Origin: WHSW01 sp963851045
GTDB lineage: Bacteria > Actinomycetota > Thermoleophilia > Solirubrobacterales > 70-9
Reading direction: 5' to 3'
Assembly: GCA_963851045.1 (NCBI GenBank)
Contig: CAWKNC010000001.1
Coordinates: forward strand, 620,001 to 684,000
DNA: 64,000 nucleotides
Positions within the stretch are counted from its first letter, which is position 1, and every line of letters starts with the position of its first letter. Made by a program: the position numbers and the translations under genes. Below are positions 8,311-15,840 of this stretch, in pieces. The notes under the pieces were generated by a model that was not told where the DNA came from, made no database searches, and saw only the letters and a list, made by a program, of their open reading frames with translations.

Positions 8311-9276
8311 GTGGCCTCAGCCGAACCGCTCAGCAACGCTAACCTCGCGCCCGTGACGCATCTGAGGCCGGTTCCCGACCCGCAGCCGCCTGCGATTCGC
8401 GACGAGCGCGCTGACGCTCCGACCATCGCGGAGCTCGAGCGCTGGGCGACCGTTTTGCGGATGGAGTGCGTGCGGATGCTGGCGGTTGCCAAGTCCGGAC
8501 ACCTCGACTCCTCGCTCTCCTCGGCGGACATCCTCACGGCCCTCTATTACCGCGTCCTGCGCCACGACCCGCGCGACCCGGAATGGGCCGAGCGCGACCG
8601 CTTCGTGCTCTGCAAGGGCCACGCCGCGCCGATTCAGTACGCCGCGCTCGCCCACCACGGCTACTTCCCCCTCGAGGATCTCATGGGCCTGCGAAAGATC
8701 GGTGCCCACCTGCAGGGTCATCCGGACATGAACAAGACCCCGGGTGTCGAGGTCTCGACCGGGTCGCTCGGACAGGGACTCTCGATGTGTCTTGGGATCG
8801 CGCTCGCGCTGCGACTCGACGGTCTCGACGAGACCGCGCACGTCTTCGGCGTGCTCTCTGACGGGGACTGCCAGGAGGGCCAGACCTGGGAGGCGGCCAC
8901 GGCGGCGCCGCACTTTGGCGTCACCAATATCACCGCGGTCGTCGATTACAACCACCTGCAGACCGATGGCACCACCGAGGAGGTCATGGACACAGGCGAC
9001 GTCGCAGCCAAGTTCGAGGCCTTCGGCTGGGACACGGTCGAGATCGACGGGCATGACATGAACGCCGTCGTGGACGCTTTGGAGCGAAGCCGCGGTCTTG
9101 ACCGGCCGGCGGCGATCGTCTGCCAGACCAAGAAGGGCCGAGGCGTATCGGCGATGGAGGGTCGCTTCGGCTTCCACGGTAAGCCGCCCAGCCCCGAGCT
9201 GGCCGCCGAGGCTCTCGACGAGCTCGAGGCGCGGTTGCAGGAACAGACCGCGACACTTGAAGGCGGCAAATCGTGA
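8311..9276 (+). CDS. Transketolase, N-terminal (thiamine-diphosphate binding) subunit
   Basis: 321 residues from GTG at 8311 (a second GTG at 8353 is possible). Contains SGHLDSSLSSADILTALYY, the STGSLGQGL motif and GDGxxxEGxxWEAxxxA (LSDGDCQEGQTWEA), the ThDP/Mg motif of transketolases. It covers the PP domain only; the Pyr and C-terminal domains are on the next gene. Two-gene transketolases are known in many Actinobacteria and archaea. Acts in the non-oxidative pentose phosphate pathway, moving two-carbon ketol units; a role in another ThDP pathway is not excluded. GTGA overlap with the partner. Confidence 0.9.
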   Translation: MASAEPLSNANLAPVTHLRPVPDPQPPAIRDERADAPTIAELERWATVLRMECVRMLAVAKSGHLDSSLSSADILTALYYRVLRHDPRDPEWAERDRFVLCKGHAAPIQYAALAHHGYFPLEDLMGLRKIGAHLQGHPDMNKTPGVEVSTGSLGQGLSMCLGIALALRLDGLDETAHVFGVLSDGDCQEGQTWEAATAAPHFGVTNITAVVDYNHLQTDGTTEEVMDTGDVAAKFEAFGWDTVEIDGHDMNAVVDALERSRGLDRPAAIVCQTKKGRGVSAMEGRFGFHGKPPSPELAAEALDELEARLQEQTATLEGGKS

Positions 9277-10280
9277 TCGCAGAGGCCGAGGCCAAGACGG
9301 AGCCCCTCGCGACCCGCCAGGCCTACGGCGACGCGCTCAAGGCCCTAGGCGGCGAGTACTCGGATGTCGTCGCGCTCGACGCCGATCTCTCCTGCTCGAC
9401 GATGTCGACGAAGTTCGCCGGCGAGTACCCGGAGCGCTTCTTCAATTGCGGCGCCGCCGAGGCGAACATGATGTCGATGGCCTGTGGCCTCGCCGCGACC
9501 GGCAAGGTGCCCTACGCCTCCACCTTCGCGATCTTTGCCTCGGGCCGCGCCTACGACCAGGTTCGCCTCGGGATCGCCCACAACGAGCTCAAGGTCCGTA
9601 TCGGTGCGTCGCACGGCGGTGTCTCGCTGGGCGAGGATGGTGCCTCGCATCAGATGATCGAGGACGTTGCCCTGATGCGCGCGATGCCGCGCATGCAGGT
9701 GGTGGTGCCAGCCGATTACAACCAGGCCTACCGCGCGGTCATCGACAGCTACGAGGCCAACGACGAGCCGATGTATCTGCGCTTCGGCCGTCCAGCGACG
9801 CCCATCATCTACGACGAGATCCCGGCGACGATGGGTAGCGGCGTCGATGTTCTGCGCGAGGGCAAGGACATCACCCTGATCGCCACCGGCCACATGGTCT
9901 GGCGGGCGCTCGACGCTGCCGAGACGCTCGAGGCCGAGGACGGCGTCGAGGCCGAGGTTGTCAACGTCTCGATCATCAAGCCGCTCGCTTCGGCGCCGAT
10001 CCTCGAGTCGATCTCCAAGACCGGAGTCGCGGTCACCGCCGAGGAGCATCGCGTCGCCGGCGGGCTCGCCGACGCGGTTCGCACGGTCGCCGCGGAGCAG
10101 CACCCGGTTCCGATCTTTGCCGTCGGCATGGGCGACGAGTTTGGGCTCTCCGGTACCGGGGAGGCCTGCATGGAGCACTTCGGGTTGACGGCAAGCGGCA
10201 TCGCCGACCGCGCCCGCGAGGCGCTGTTGCTGAAGCCGATCGTCTCGCGCCCGCCGCTGTTCGGGCCCGAGTGGACCTGA
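9273..10280 (+). CDS. Transketolase, C-terminal subunit
   Basis: 335 residues. The pyrimidine-binding domain shows VVALDADLSCSTM, then FFNCGAAEANMMSMACGLA with the Glu that activates thiamine in this fold, and FAIFASGRAYDQVR. The C-terminal transketolase domain follows (DITLIATGHMVWRALDAAE, VSIIKPLA, TAEEHRVAGGLADAV). Start GTG overlaps the stop of the N-terminal subunit, so the two chains are coupled and should assemble as a heteromeric enzyme. Confidence 0.92.
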   Translation: MIAEAEAKTEPLATRQAYGDALKALGGEYSDVVALDADLSCSTMSTKFAGEYPERFFNCGAAEANMMSMACGLAATGKVPYASTFAIFASGRAYDQVRLGIAHNELKVRIGASHGGVSLGEDGASHQMIEDVALMRAMPRMQVVVPADYNQAYRAVIDSYEANDEPMYLRFGRPATPIIYDEIPATMGSGVDVLREGKDITLIATGHMVWRALDAAETLEAEDGVEAEVVNVSIIKPLASAPILESISKTGVAVTAEEHRVAGGLADAVRTVAAEQHPVPIFAVGMGDEFGLSGTGEACMEHFGLTASGIADRAREALLLKPIVSRPPLFGPEWT

Positions 10281-10317
10281 GCGCTTCCTAGGCCGGAGCC
10301 GCTTGCGGTAGCCCAGG

Positions 10318-10352
10318 TCGACGTTTGCCCGTCTATTACCGGTAAACGTCGA
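10318..10352. promoter_or_regulatory. Nested palindromes in the tkt-ftsE intergenic region
   Basis: A 9-bp inverted repeat TCGACGTTT / AAACGTCGA with a 17-base centre encloses a perfect palindrome TTACCGGTAA at 10336-10345. It lies 38 bp after the transketolase stop and 183 bp before ftsE. It could be a hairpin terminator for transketolase or a repressor operator. The rest of the 254-bp gap shows no gene. Confidence 0.4.
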
Positions 10353-10534
10353 ACTCGCCGCCGTGGCGTGCAACCCACGTCCCAAATCCCCCAATGGCGC
10401 CGAGCCGCTGAACCGGTTCTCTACCCTCCCCGGTCCGGATCGCCGCCCGCGATTCGCACGTTTCGATGCAGGGAACGCCGCCCACATCCTCGCCGCAGGA
10501 GTGAGCCAGGCGTCGAAGAAAGAGGGCCACGCAG

Positions 10535-11398
10535 ATGCCACTCCTCACACGCAGATCGTCAAAAACCCGTAGCCGCGATGGCGGCAGCCACAGCCGTCGT
10601 GAGCCGCGCGACCAACGCGCGCCGCGCTCGAGCGGGCAGCCGCCGATCATCTCGGTTGACGACGCGACCGTCGTTTATCCGGGCGGCCACGTAGCCCTCG
10701 ACCGGCTTACGCTCGAGATCGACCGCGGCGAGTTCGCCTTCATCACCGGCCCGACCGGGTGCGGCAAGTCGACGCTGATCAAGGCGCTGATACGCGATGT
10801 CGAGCCTGCTGCCGGCACCGTTCGTATCGCCGGCAAGGACATCAACGAGATGCCCCACGACCGCACGCCGTACCTGCGGCGCCGCATCGGGACCGTCTTT
10901 CAGGACTTCAAGCTGCTGCCGAACCGCACGGTGTACGACAACGTGGCGTATGCGCTGCAGGTGATCGGCGAGCCGCGCTCGCAGATCCGCCGCAAGACGC
11001 CGGAGATCCTGCGCCTCGTCGGGCTGCAGTCGAAGATTCACAGCTATCCGGACGAGCTCTCGGGCGGCGAGCAACAGCGCGTCGCGATCGCTCGCGCTTT
11101 CGTCAACCACCCGCCGCTTCTGCTGGCCGACGAGCCGACCGGCAACCTCGATCCCGAGACCTCCATTGGGATCATGCAGCTTCTCTATCGGATCAACCGC
11201 ACCGGCACCACCGTTCTCGTCGTCACTCACGACCGCGAGATGGTCGACAAGATGCGCCGCCGCGTGATCGCCCTCGAGGAGGGACGCTTGATCCGCGATC
11301 AGGCCGGAGCCGGCTACCACGACGAGTCCACGACGGAGTTCGCCGCTCGCATCCGCGCCGAGATGGGCGTTGGCGAACCGTCCGGGTTCGAGCACTAG
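10535..11398 (+). CDS. ftsE: Cell-division ABC ATPase FtsE
   Basis: 287 residues. Walker A GPTGCGKST, signature LSGGEQQRV, Walker B LLLADEPTGNLDPET. A basic N-terminal extension of ~35 residues (Arg/Ser-rich) precedes the ABC domain, which begins near ISVDDATVVYP; a shorter start is possible but no better one is obvious. FtsE with FtsX links divisome state to activation of peptidoglycan hydrolases in the cell wall. ftsX follows after 9 bp, giving a standard ftsEX operon. Confidence 0.95.
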   Translation: MPLLTRRSSKTRSRDGGSHSRREPRDQRAPRSSGQPPIISVDDATVVYPGGHVALDRLTLEIDRGEFAFITGPTGCGKSTLIKALIRDVEPAAGTVRIAGKDINEMPHDRTPYLRRRIGTVFQDFKLLPNRTVYDNVAYALQVIGEPRSQIRRKTPEILRLVGLQSKIHSYPDELSGGEQQRVAIARAFVNHPPLLLADEPTGNLDPETSIGIMQLLYRINRTGTTVLVVTHDREMVDKMRRRVIALEEGRLIRDQAGAGYHDESTTEFAARIRAEMGVGEPSGFEH

Positions 11399-11407
11399 GC
11401 GATCGCG

Positions 11408-12319
11408 ATGGGCCGAATCTTTTTCTTCTTCTCCGAGGCGTTCCGAGCGCTGCGCCGCAGCGCCGCTCCGAGCATCGCCGCGATCGTGACGATCGTGATC
11501 ACGACGCTTCTTCTGGGCGTCCTCGTGCCGGTGCTTCACGCCAGCGAATCAAAGGCCTCCGAGGTTCGCGAGCAGATCGGCCTCAAGGTCTTCCTCTATC
11601 GCGACGCCACGCAGACGGCGAAGGACGAGCTCGAGAAGAGCCTCAACGGGCTCCCGCACGTCACCGGCGTCACCTATTGCTCGCCGGCGTGCGCGAAGAA
11701 GGACCTGTTGTCGCGGCTCTCCGGCGACCTGGAGGGCTCGATCGCCGAGCTCAACCAGAACCCGCTGCCGCCGGCGTTCGATCTCGACCTCGACAGCCCC
11801 GACAGCCTCGAGGCCGTGCGCGCCTCGCTGTTGCCCACGAATGCTTCAGGAAAGCCGACACCGATCAGCCCGGCCATCGACCCTCCGATCGGCGAGAGCC
11901 GAGAGGAGGCGAACAAGATCCGCGAGGTAACCGGCGCGGTCAAGATCGTCCTGCTCTTGATCGCAGCGCTGCTGCTGGTCGCTTCGCTGCTCCTCGTGGC
12001 CAACACGATCCGGCTCTCGATCTATGCCCGCAGGCGTGAGGTCGAGGTGATGAGACTGGTCGGAGCGACCAACTGGTTCATCCGCTGGCCCTTCATGATC
12101 GAGGGCGTGATCGTCGGTCTTGCCGGCGCAGGATTCGCGGTCGGCATACTTCTGCTCGGCAAGGTAACGATCGTGGATCCGCTCGCCGACGACTTCGCTC
12201 TCGTAGACAACCTCTCGACCATGGGGTTCGGACCCCTGGTCGCGATGCTCGTCGCCGCCGCAGTGCTCGTATCCGCGCTGGGCAGCGGCATAACTCTGCG
12301 CCGCTTCCTCAAGGTTTGA
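11408..12319 (+). CDS. ftsX: Cell-division membrane protein FtsX
   Basis: 303 residues: cytoplasmic N-terminus (GRIFFFFSEAFRALRR), one helix at ~20-45, an extracytoplasmic loop of ~125 residues, then three C-terminal helices with the FtsX-type elbow RREVEVMRLVGATNWFI. The extracytoplasmic loop is the usual docking site for peptidoglycan hydrolases or their adaptors. Its 3' end overlaps the TTG start of the S41 protease gene by 4 bp, suggesting coupled synthesis. Confidence 0.94.
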   Translation: MGRIFFFFSEAFRALRRSAAPSIAAIVTIVITTLLLGVLVPVLHASESKASEVREQIGLKVFLYRDATQTAKDELEKSLNGLPHVTGVTYCSPACAKKDLLSRLSGDLEGSIAELNQNPLPPAFDLDLDSPDSLEAVRASLLPTNASGKPTPISPAIDPPIGESREEANKIREVTGAVKIVLLLIAALLLVASLLLVANTIRLSIYARRREVEVMRLVGATNWFIRWPFMIEGVIVGLAGAGFAVGILLLGKVTIVDPLADDFALVDNLSTMGFGPLVAMLVAAAVLVSALGSGITLRRFLKV

Positions 12320-13530
12320 GCCCGGATCGCCGGCGCGGGTTCAGCGCCGGCGTCCTCTTGGGGCTGGTGGGTGGGCTCGCCGCTGCGATCCTGGCCGGCC
12401 TGATTGGCGGCTGGCTTGAGTTCAGGTCCGACCCGGACCCGGTTGCCCAGGCGCGCCAGGTGATCGAGGACAACTACTTCGAGAAGCCCAAGGCGTCCGA
12501 GCTCGACGAGGCATCGATCGACGGCATGGTCTCGTCGCTTCGAAAGCGCTACGACGACAAGTTCTCCTACTACTTCACCGCGAAGGAGCTCGAGCTGTTC
12601 CAGGAGCAGACCTCCGGCCAGTTCGCCGGCGTCGGCCTCAGCGTCTCGGAGGTCAACGACGGCCTGCGCATCAGCCGCGTCTTCCCGGATACGCCCGCCG
12701 AGGAGGCGGGGCTGAGCGAGGGCGACGTCATCACCGATGTCGATGGCAAGTCGATCGCCGGTACCTCGTCGGAGGTCTCCACCTCCCGGATCCGCGGCCC
12801 GATCGGGACAAGCGTGGAGGTCACGGTGCGGCCGGTCGAGGGCGGCAAGCCCGAGCGGATCACGATGAAGCGCGCCAATGTGCGGATTCCGGCGGTCGAT
12901 GCGGCCATCGAGCGCGATCCTGCGGGCAAGAAGATCGGCTACGTCTACTTTCACACCTTCAGCGAGGGCGCCCACGGCGAGCTTCGCCAGGCGATCGAGG
13001 GCCTCTATCGCCGTGGCGCCGAGGGCCTAATTCTCGACATGCGCGGCAACGGCGGCGGCCTGCTCAACGAGGCCGTCCTGTCGGCCAGCATCTTCGTCGA
13101 GGACGGCAACATCGTCTCGACTCGCAGCCGAACCCAGGGCGACCAGGACTACGCTGCCGTCGGCGATGCGATCGAGCCACGCCCGACGGTGGTCCTCGTC
13201 AACCGTGACACCGCCTCGGCCGCAGAGATCCTCACGGCGGCACTGCAGCAGAACGACCTGGCGACCGTGGTCGGCACCCGCACCTTCGGCAAGGGTGTCT
13301 TTCAGGAGGTGATGCAGCTGCCGGCGGGCGGTGCGCTCGACCTCACGATCGGCCAGTACCTGACCGCCGACGGCACGTCGATCCTCGGCGAGGGCGTCAA
13401 GCCGAACATCAGGGCCGAGGATGACCCTGACACCCCCAACGACGGCGATCCGGATACCCGGGGCGACGATGAGGCGCTCGACCGGGCGCTGGTCGTGATC
13501 GGGCGAAGCGTCGCCGAATCGGGCGAGTGA
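12316..13530 (+). CDS. S41-family C-terminal processing protease (CtpA-like) with PDZ domain
   Basis: 404 residues from a TTG start overlapping ftsX. An N-terminal membrane anchor (~10-35) is followed by a helical region, a PDZ domain (GVGLSV...GDVITDVDG, ~95-180) and the S41 core. The Ser-Lys dyad is visible: Ser301 in NRDTASAAEI and Lys326 in TRTFGKGVF, 25 residues apart as in Tsp/CtpA. Acidic C-terminal tail. It should act outside the membrane. Linkage with ftsEX suggests a role in controlling cell-wall hydrolases, as S41 proteases do elsewhere (inference). Confidence 0.93.
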   Translation: MSPDRRRGFSAGVLLGLVGGLAAAILAGLIGGWLEFRSDPDPVAQARQVIEDNYFEKPKASELDEASIDGMVSSLRKRYDDKFSYYFTAKELELFQEQTSGQFAGVGLSVSEVNDGLRISRVFPDTPAEEAGLSEGDVITDVDGKSIAGTSSEVSTSRIRGPIGTSVEVTVRPVEGGKPERITMKRANVRIPAVDAAIERDPAGKKIGYVYFHTFSEGAHGELRQAIEGLYRRGAEGLILDMRGNGGGLLNEAVLSASIFVEDGNIVSTRSRTQGDQDYAAVGDAIEPRPTVVLVNRDTASAAEILTAALQQNDLATVVGTRTFGKGVFQEVMQLPAGGALDLTIGQYLTADGTSILGEGVKPNIRAEDDPDTPNDGDPDTRGDDEALDRALVVIGRSVAESGE

Positions 13531-15254
13531 ACGCGTTCGTCGCGGTGGTCCGCAAGCGCGGGCGCTTCCTCGTCGCCGAGACGTTGTTCGAGCCTGGCGG
13601 TCAGTTCGGTCTGGCGGGCGGGCCCGTGCGAGCAAGCCCTGGGCAGATGGTCCTCGCCGAACGTCGTGGCAACGGCGCGCGGGTGCTTGCCGATCTCGGC
13701 GATCCCGAGGTCGCGCGCGATGTCTCCTCGGCGCTGATCGCCGAGCGTCTACACGAACCCGGTTTCGACCCTGCGCTCGAGGACGAAGCGCGTGATGCGG
13801 CCCGCAGCGCCGACAGGGTGGACCCCACGCGACGCGACCTCACCGAGCTCGACACCTTCACCGTTGATCCCGTCACCGCGCGGGACTTCGACGACGCCGT
13901 CTCCGCGCAGCCGGAGGGCGACGGTGTCCGCCTCTGGATCCACATCGCCGACGTCGCCGCCCATGTCCGACCGGGCTCCGACCTCGATGCGGAGGCTGAG
14001 CGGCGAGCCACCAGCGTCTACGTCCCAGGAGCGGTGGAGCCGATGCTGCCGCTGGCGCTGTCCGCCGACGCGTGCAGCCTCGCGCCGGGGGTCGAACGCC
14101 TCGCCGTGACTGCGGAGATCGTCCTCGACGGCGCGGGTGAGACCCGCTCGGCGAGCTTTTACCGCAGCCGGATTCGCTCCGATCACCGTCTCTCCTACGA
14201 CGAGCTCGATCGCTACTTCGCGGGGGCAGAGGCTCCTCCCGAGCTGATCGCGGCGCCGCTCGAGCTCGCTCGCCGTGCCGCAGCCGCCCTGCGCGAACGC
14301 CGGGGCGGCGCCGCGCTTGAGGTATCCACCGCCGAGCCCGAGTTCGAGTTCGACTCAAAGGGTCACGTCGTTCGGGCTGCAGCCGTCTACCAGACAGAGG
14401 CCCACGGCCTGATCGAGCAGCTGATGATCCTCACCAACGAGCGAGTTGCCGAGCTGTGCGAGCGCCGCAAGGTGGCGACGCTCTACCGCATTCACGAGGC
14501 GCCTGATCCCGCCAGGATCGAGGCGATGGTCGAGAAGCTTGCGGCGCTCGGGATCGCGACGCCGCCCCTGCCCGAGACGATCTCGCCAGCCCAGGCGGCG
14601 ATGATCGCGGGCGAGGCGAGCCGCCTCGTCAGCGCCGAGGCCAGGCGGCGTGGACACGGCCGCGCCGCGTATACCTCTCTTGTGCTCCGCTCTCTCAAGC
14701 AGGCCTCCTACTCGGATCGCAACGTCGGCCACGCCGGCCTTGCCAGTCCGGCGTACAGCCACTTCACATCCCCGATTCGGCGCTATCCGGATCTGATCGC
14801 CCACCGGGCCCTGCTGAGCACGCTCGGCGCCGGCGAGGACGAGCCCGAGCGCGCCGCAACCCACGAGGCCGGATGGTGGTGCTCGGAGCGCGAGCGGGAT
14901 GCAACGCGGATCGAGCGCGACGCCGACAAGGTCTGCTCGGCATTTCTGCTCGAGCGTGAGCTCTTCGAGGGCGGGCCGAAGCGCGAGTTCGAGGGAGAGG
15001 TCTCCGGGGTCATCCGCGCGGGAGCGTTCGTCGCGTTCGCCGGCGATCTTGGCCAAACCTATGAGGGCTTTCTGCCGGCGCGCCGTATCCGCGGTGAGCG
15101 CTTCGAGCTGAACGAGACCGAGACCGCAATCGTCGGCTCGCGCAGCGGGCGTCGCCTGAGGCTTGGCGACCCGGTGACGGTCCGAGTCGACGGGATCGAG
15201 GCGCCTCGAGGCCGCGTCGACCTTCTTCCTGCCGGCGAGATCGGGCGCACGTAA
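13527..15254 (+). CDS. RNB-domain 3'-5' exoribonuclease (RNase II/R family)
   Basis: 575 residues, shorter than E. coli RNase R. The RNB core begins near LDTFTVDPVTARDFDDAVS, which carries the cluster of Asp residues that bind catalytic Mg. Conserved YRIHEAPDP and SHFTSPIRRYPDLIAHR follow. A C-terminal S1-like domain is seen (GVIRAGAFVAFAGD...EGFLPARRI). GTG start overlaps the protease stop (GTGA) and its stop overlaps the smpB start. RNase R degrades non-stop mRNAs during trans-translation, so its position directly before smpB is functionally sensible. Confidence 0.92.
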   Translation: MNAFVAVVRKRGRFLVAETLFEPGGQFGLAGGPVRASPGQMVLAERRGNGARVLADLGDPEVARDVSSALIAERLHEPGFDPALEDEARDAARSADRVDPTRRDLTELDTFTVDPVTARDFDDAVSAQPEGDGVRLWIHIADVAAHVRPGSDLDAEAERRATSVYVPGAVEPMLPLALSADACSLAPGVERLAVTAEIVLDGAGETRSASFYRSRIRSDHRLSYDELDRYFAGAEAPPELIAAPLELARRAAAALRERRGGAALEVSTAEPEFEFDSKGHVVRAAAVYQTEAHGLIEQLMILTNERVAELCERRKVATLYRIHEAPDPARIEAMVEKLAALGIATPPLPETISPAQAAMIAGEASRLVSAEARRRGHGRAAYTSLVLRSLKQASYSDRNVGHAGLASPAYSHFTSPIRRYPDLIAHRALLSTLGAGEDEPERAATHEAGWWCSERERDATRIERDADKVCSAFLLERELFEGGPKREFEGEVSGVIRAGAFVAFAGDLGQTYEGFLPARRIRGERFELNETETAIVGSRSGRRLRLGDPVTVRVDGIEAPRGRVDLLPAGEIGRT

Positions 15255-15733
15255 TGGCCAAGAAGGGCAAGCGCAAGGCGGCGGAGGGCGACGTCGCGAC
15301 CAATCGGCGGGCGAGCCACAAGTACAAGCTCGTCGACCGCTTCGAGGCGGGCATCCAGCTGACCGGTAGCGAGGTCAAATCACTGCGGGAGGGCAAGAGC
15401 CAGATCGGCGACGCGTACGCGTTGATCCAGGACGGCGAGATGTGGCTTCGCAATGCGCACATCCCGACATACGAGCCGGCCAGCGACCAAAACCACGATC
15501 CGGAGCGACCGCGCAAGCTCCTGGTGCACCGCTACGAGATCGAGCGGCTGATCGGCCGGATGGAGCGCAAGGGGCTGACGCTGATCCCGACGCGCGTCTA
15601 CTTCAAGGGGCCGTGGGCGAAGGTGGAGATAGCCCTTGCGACGGGCAAACAGCAACACGACCGGCGTCGCGAGATCCGCGACCGCGACGTTCAGCGCGAC
15701 GTTGAGCGCGAACTGCGCGATCGCCAGCGATAG
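15254..15733 (+). CDS. smpB: SsrA-binding protein SmpB
   Basis: 159 residues. Shows the SmpB features NRRASHKYKLVDRFEAGIQLTGSEVKSLR (given here as its first and key part: Glu-Val-Lys-Ser core), EMWLRNAHIP, and the Lys-rich KGLTLIPTRVYFKGPWAKVEIALATGKQQHDRR segment (key residues Lys-Gly, Tyr-Phe-Lys). The basic C-terminal tail (RDRDVQRDVERELRDRQR) is the part that inserts into the empty mRNA channel. Partner of the tmRNA encoded 4.8 kb downstream. Start ATG overlaps the stop of the exoribonuclease by one base. Confidence 0.97.
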   Translation: MAKKGKRKAAEGDVATNRRASHKYKLVDRFEAGIQLTGSEVKSLREGKSQIGDAYALIQDGEMWLRNAHIPTYEPASDQNHDPERPRKLLVHRYEIERLIGRMERKGLTLIPTRVYFKGPWAKVEIALATGKQQHDRRREIRDRDVQRDVERELRDRQR

Positions 15734-15798
15734 ATCATTCGGCCTGGGGCGGAGGATTCGTTGCGGTGCGCGGAGAACATCGAGCGACCGAAAACGTT

Positions 15799-15823
15799 TG
15801 ATCGCTGCGCGAAACGGCGATCA
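15799..15823. promoter_or_regulatory. Inverted repeat between smpB and the HhH protein gene
   Basis: TGATCGC and GCGATCA arms with an 11-base centre, adjoining a palindrome AAACGTTT at 15792-15799. Located 18 bp before the start of the next gene, so it could be an operator or a weak attenuator hairpin. Confidence 0.3.
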
Positions 15824-15840
15824 GTGGCACGATTGGCGCG

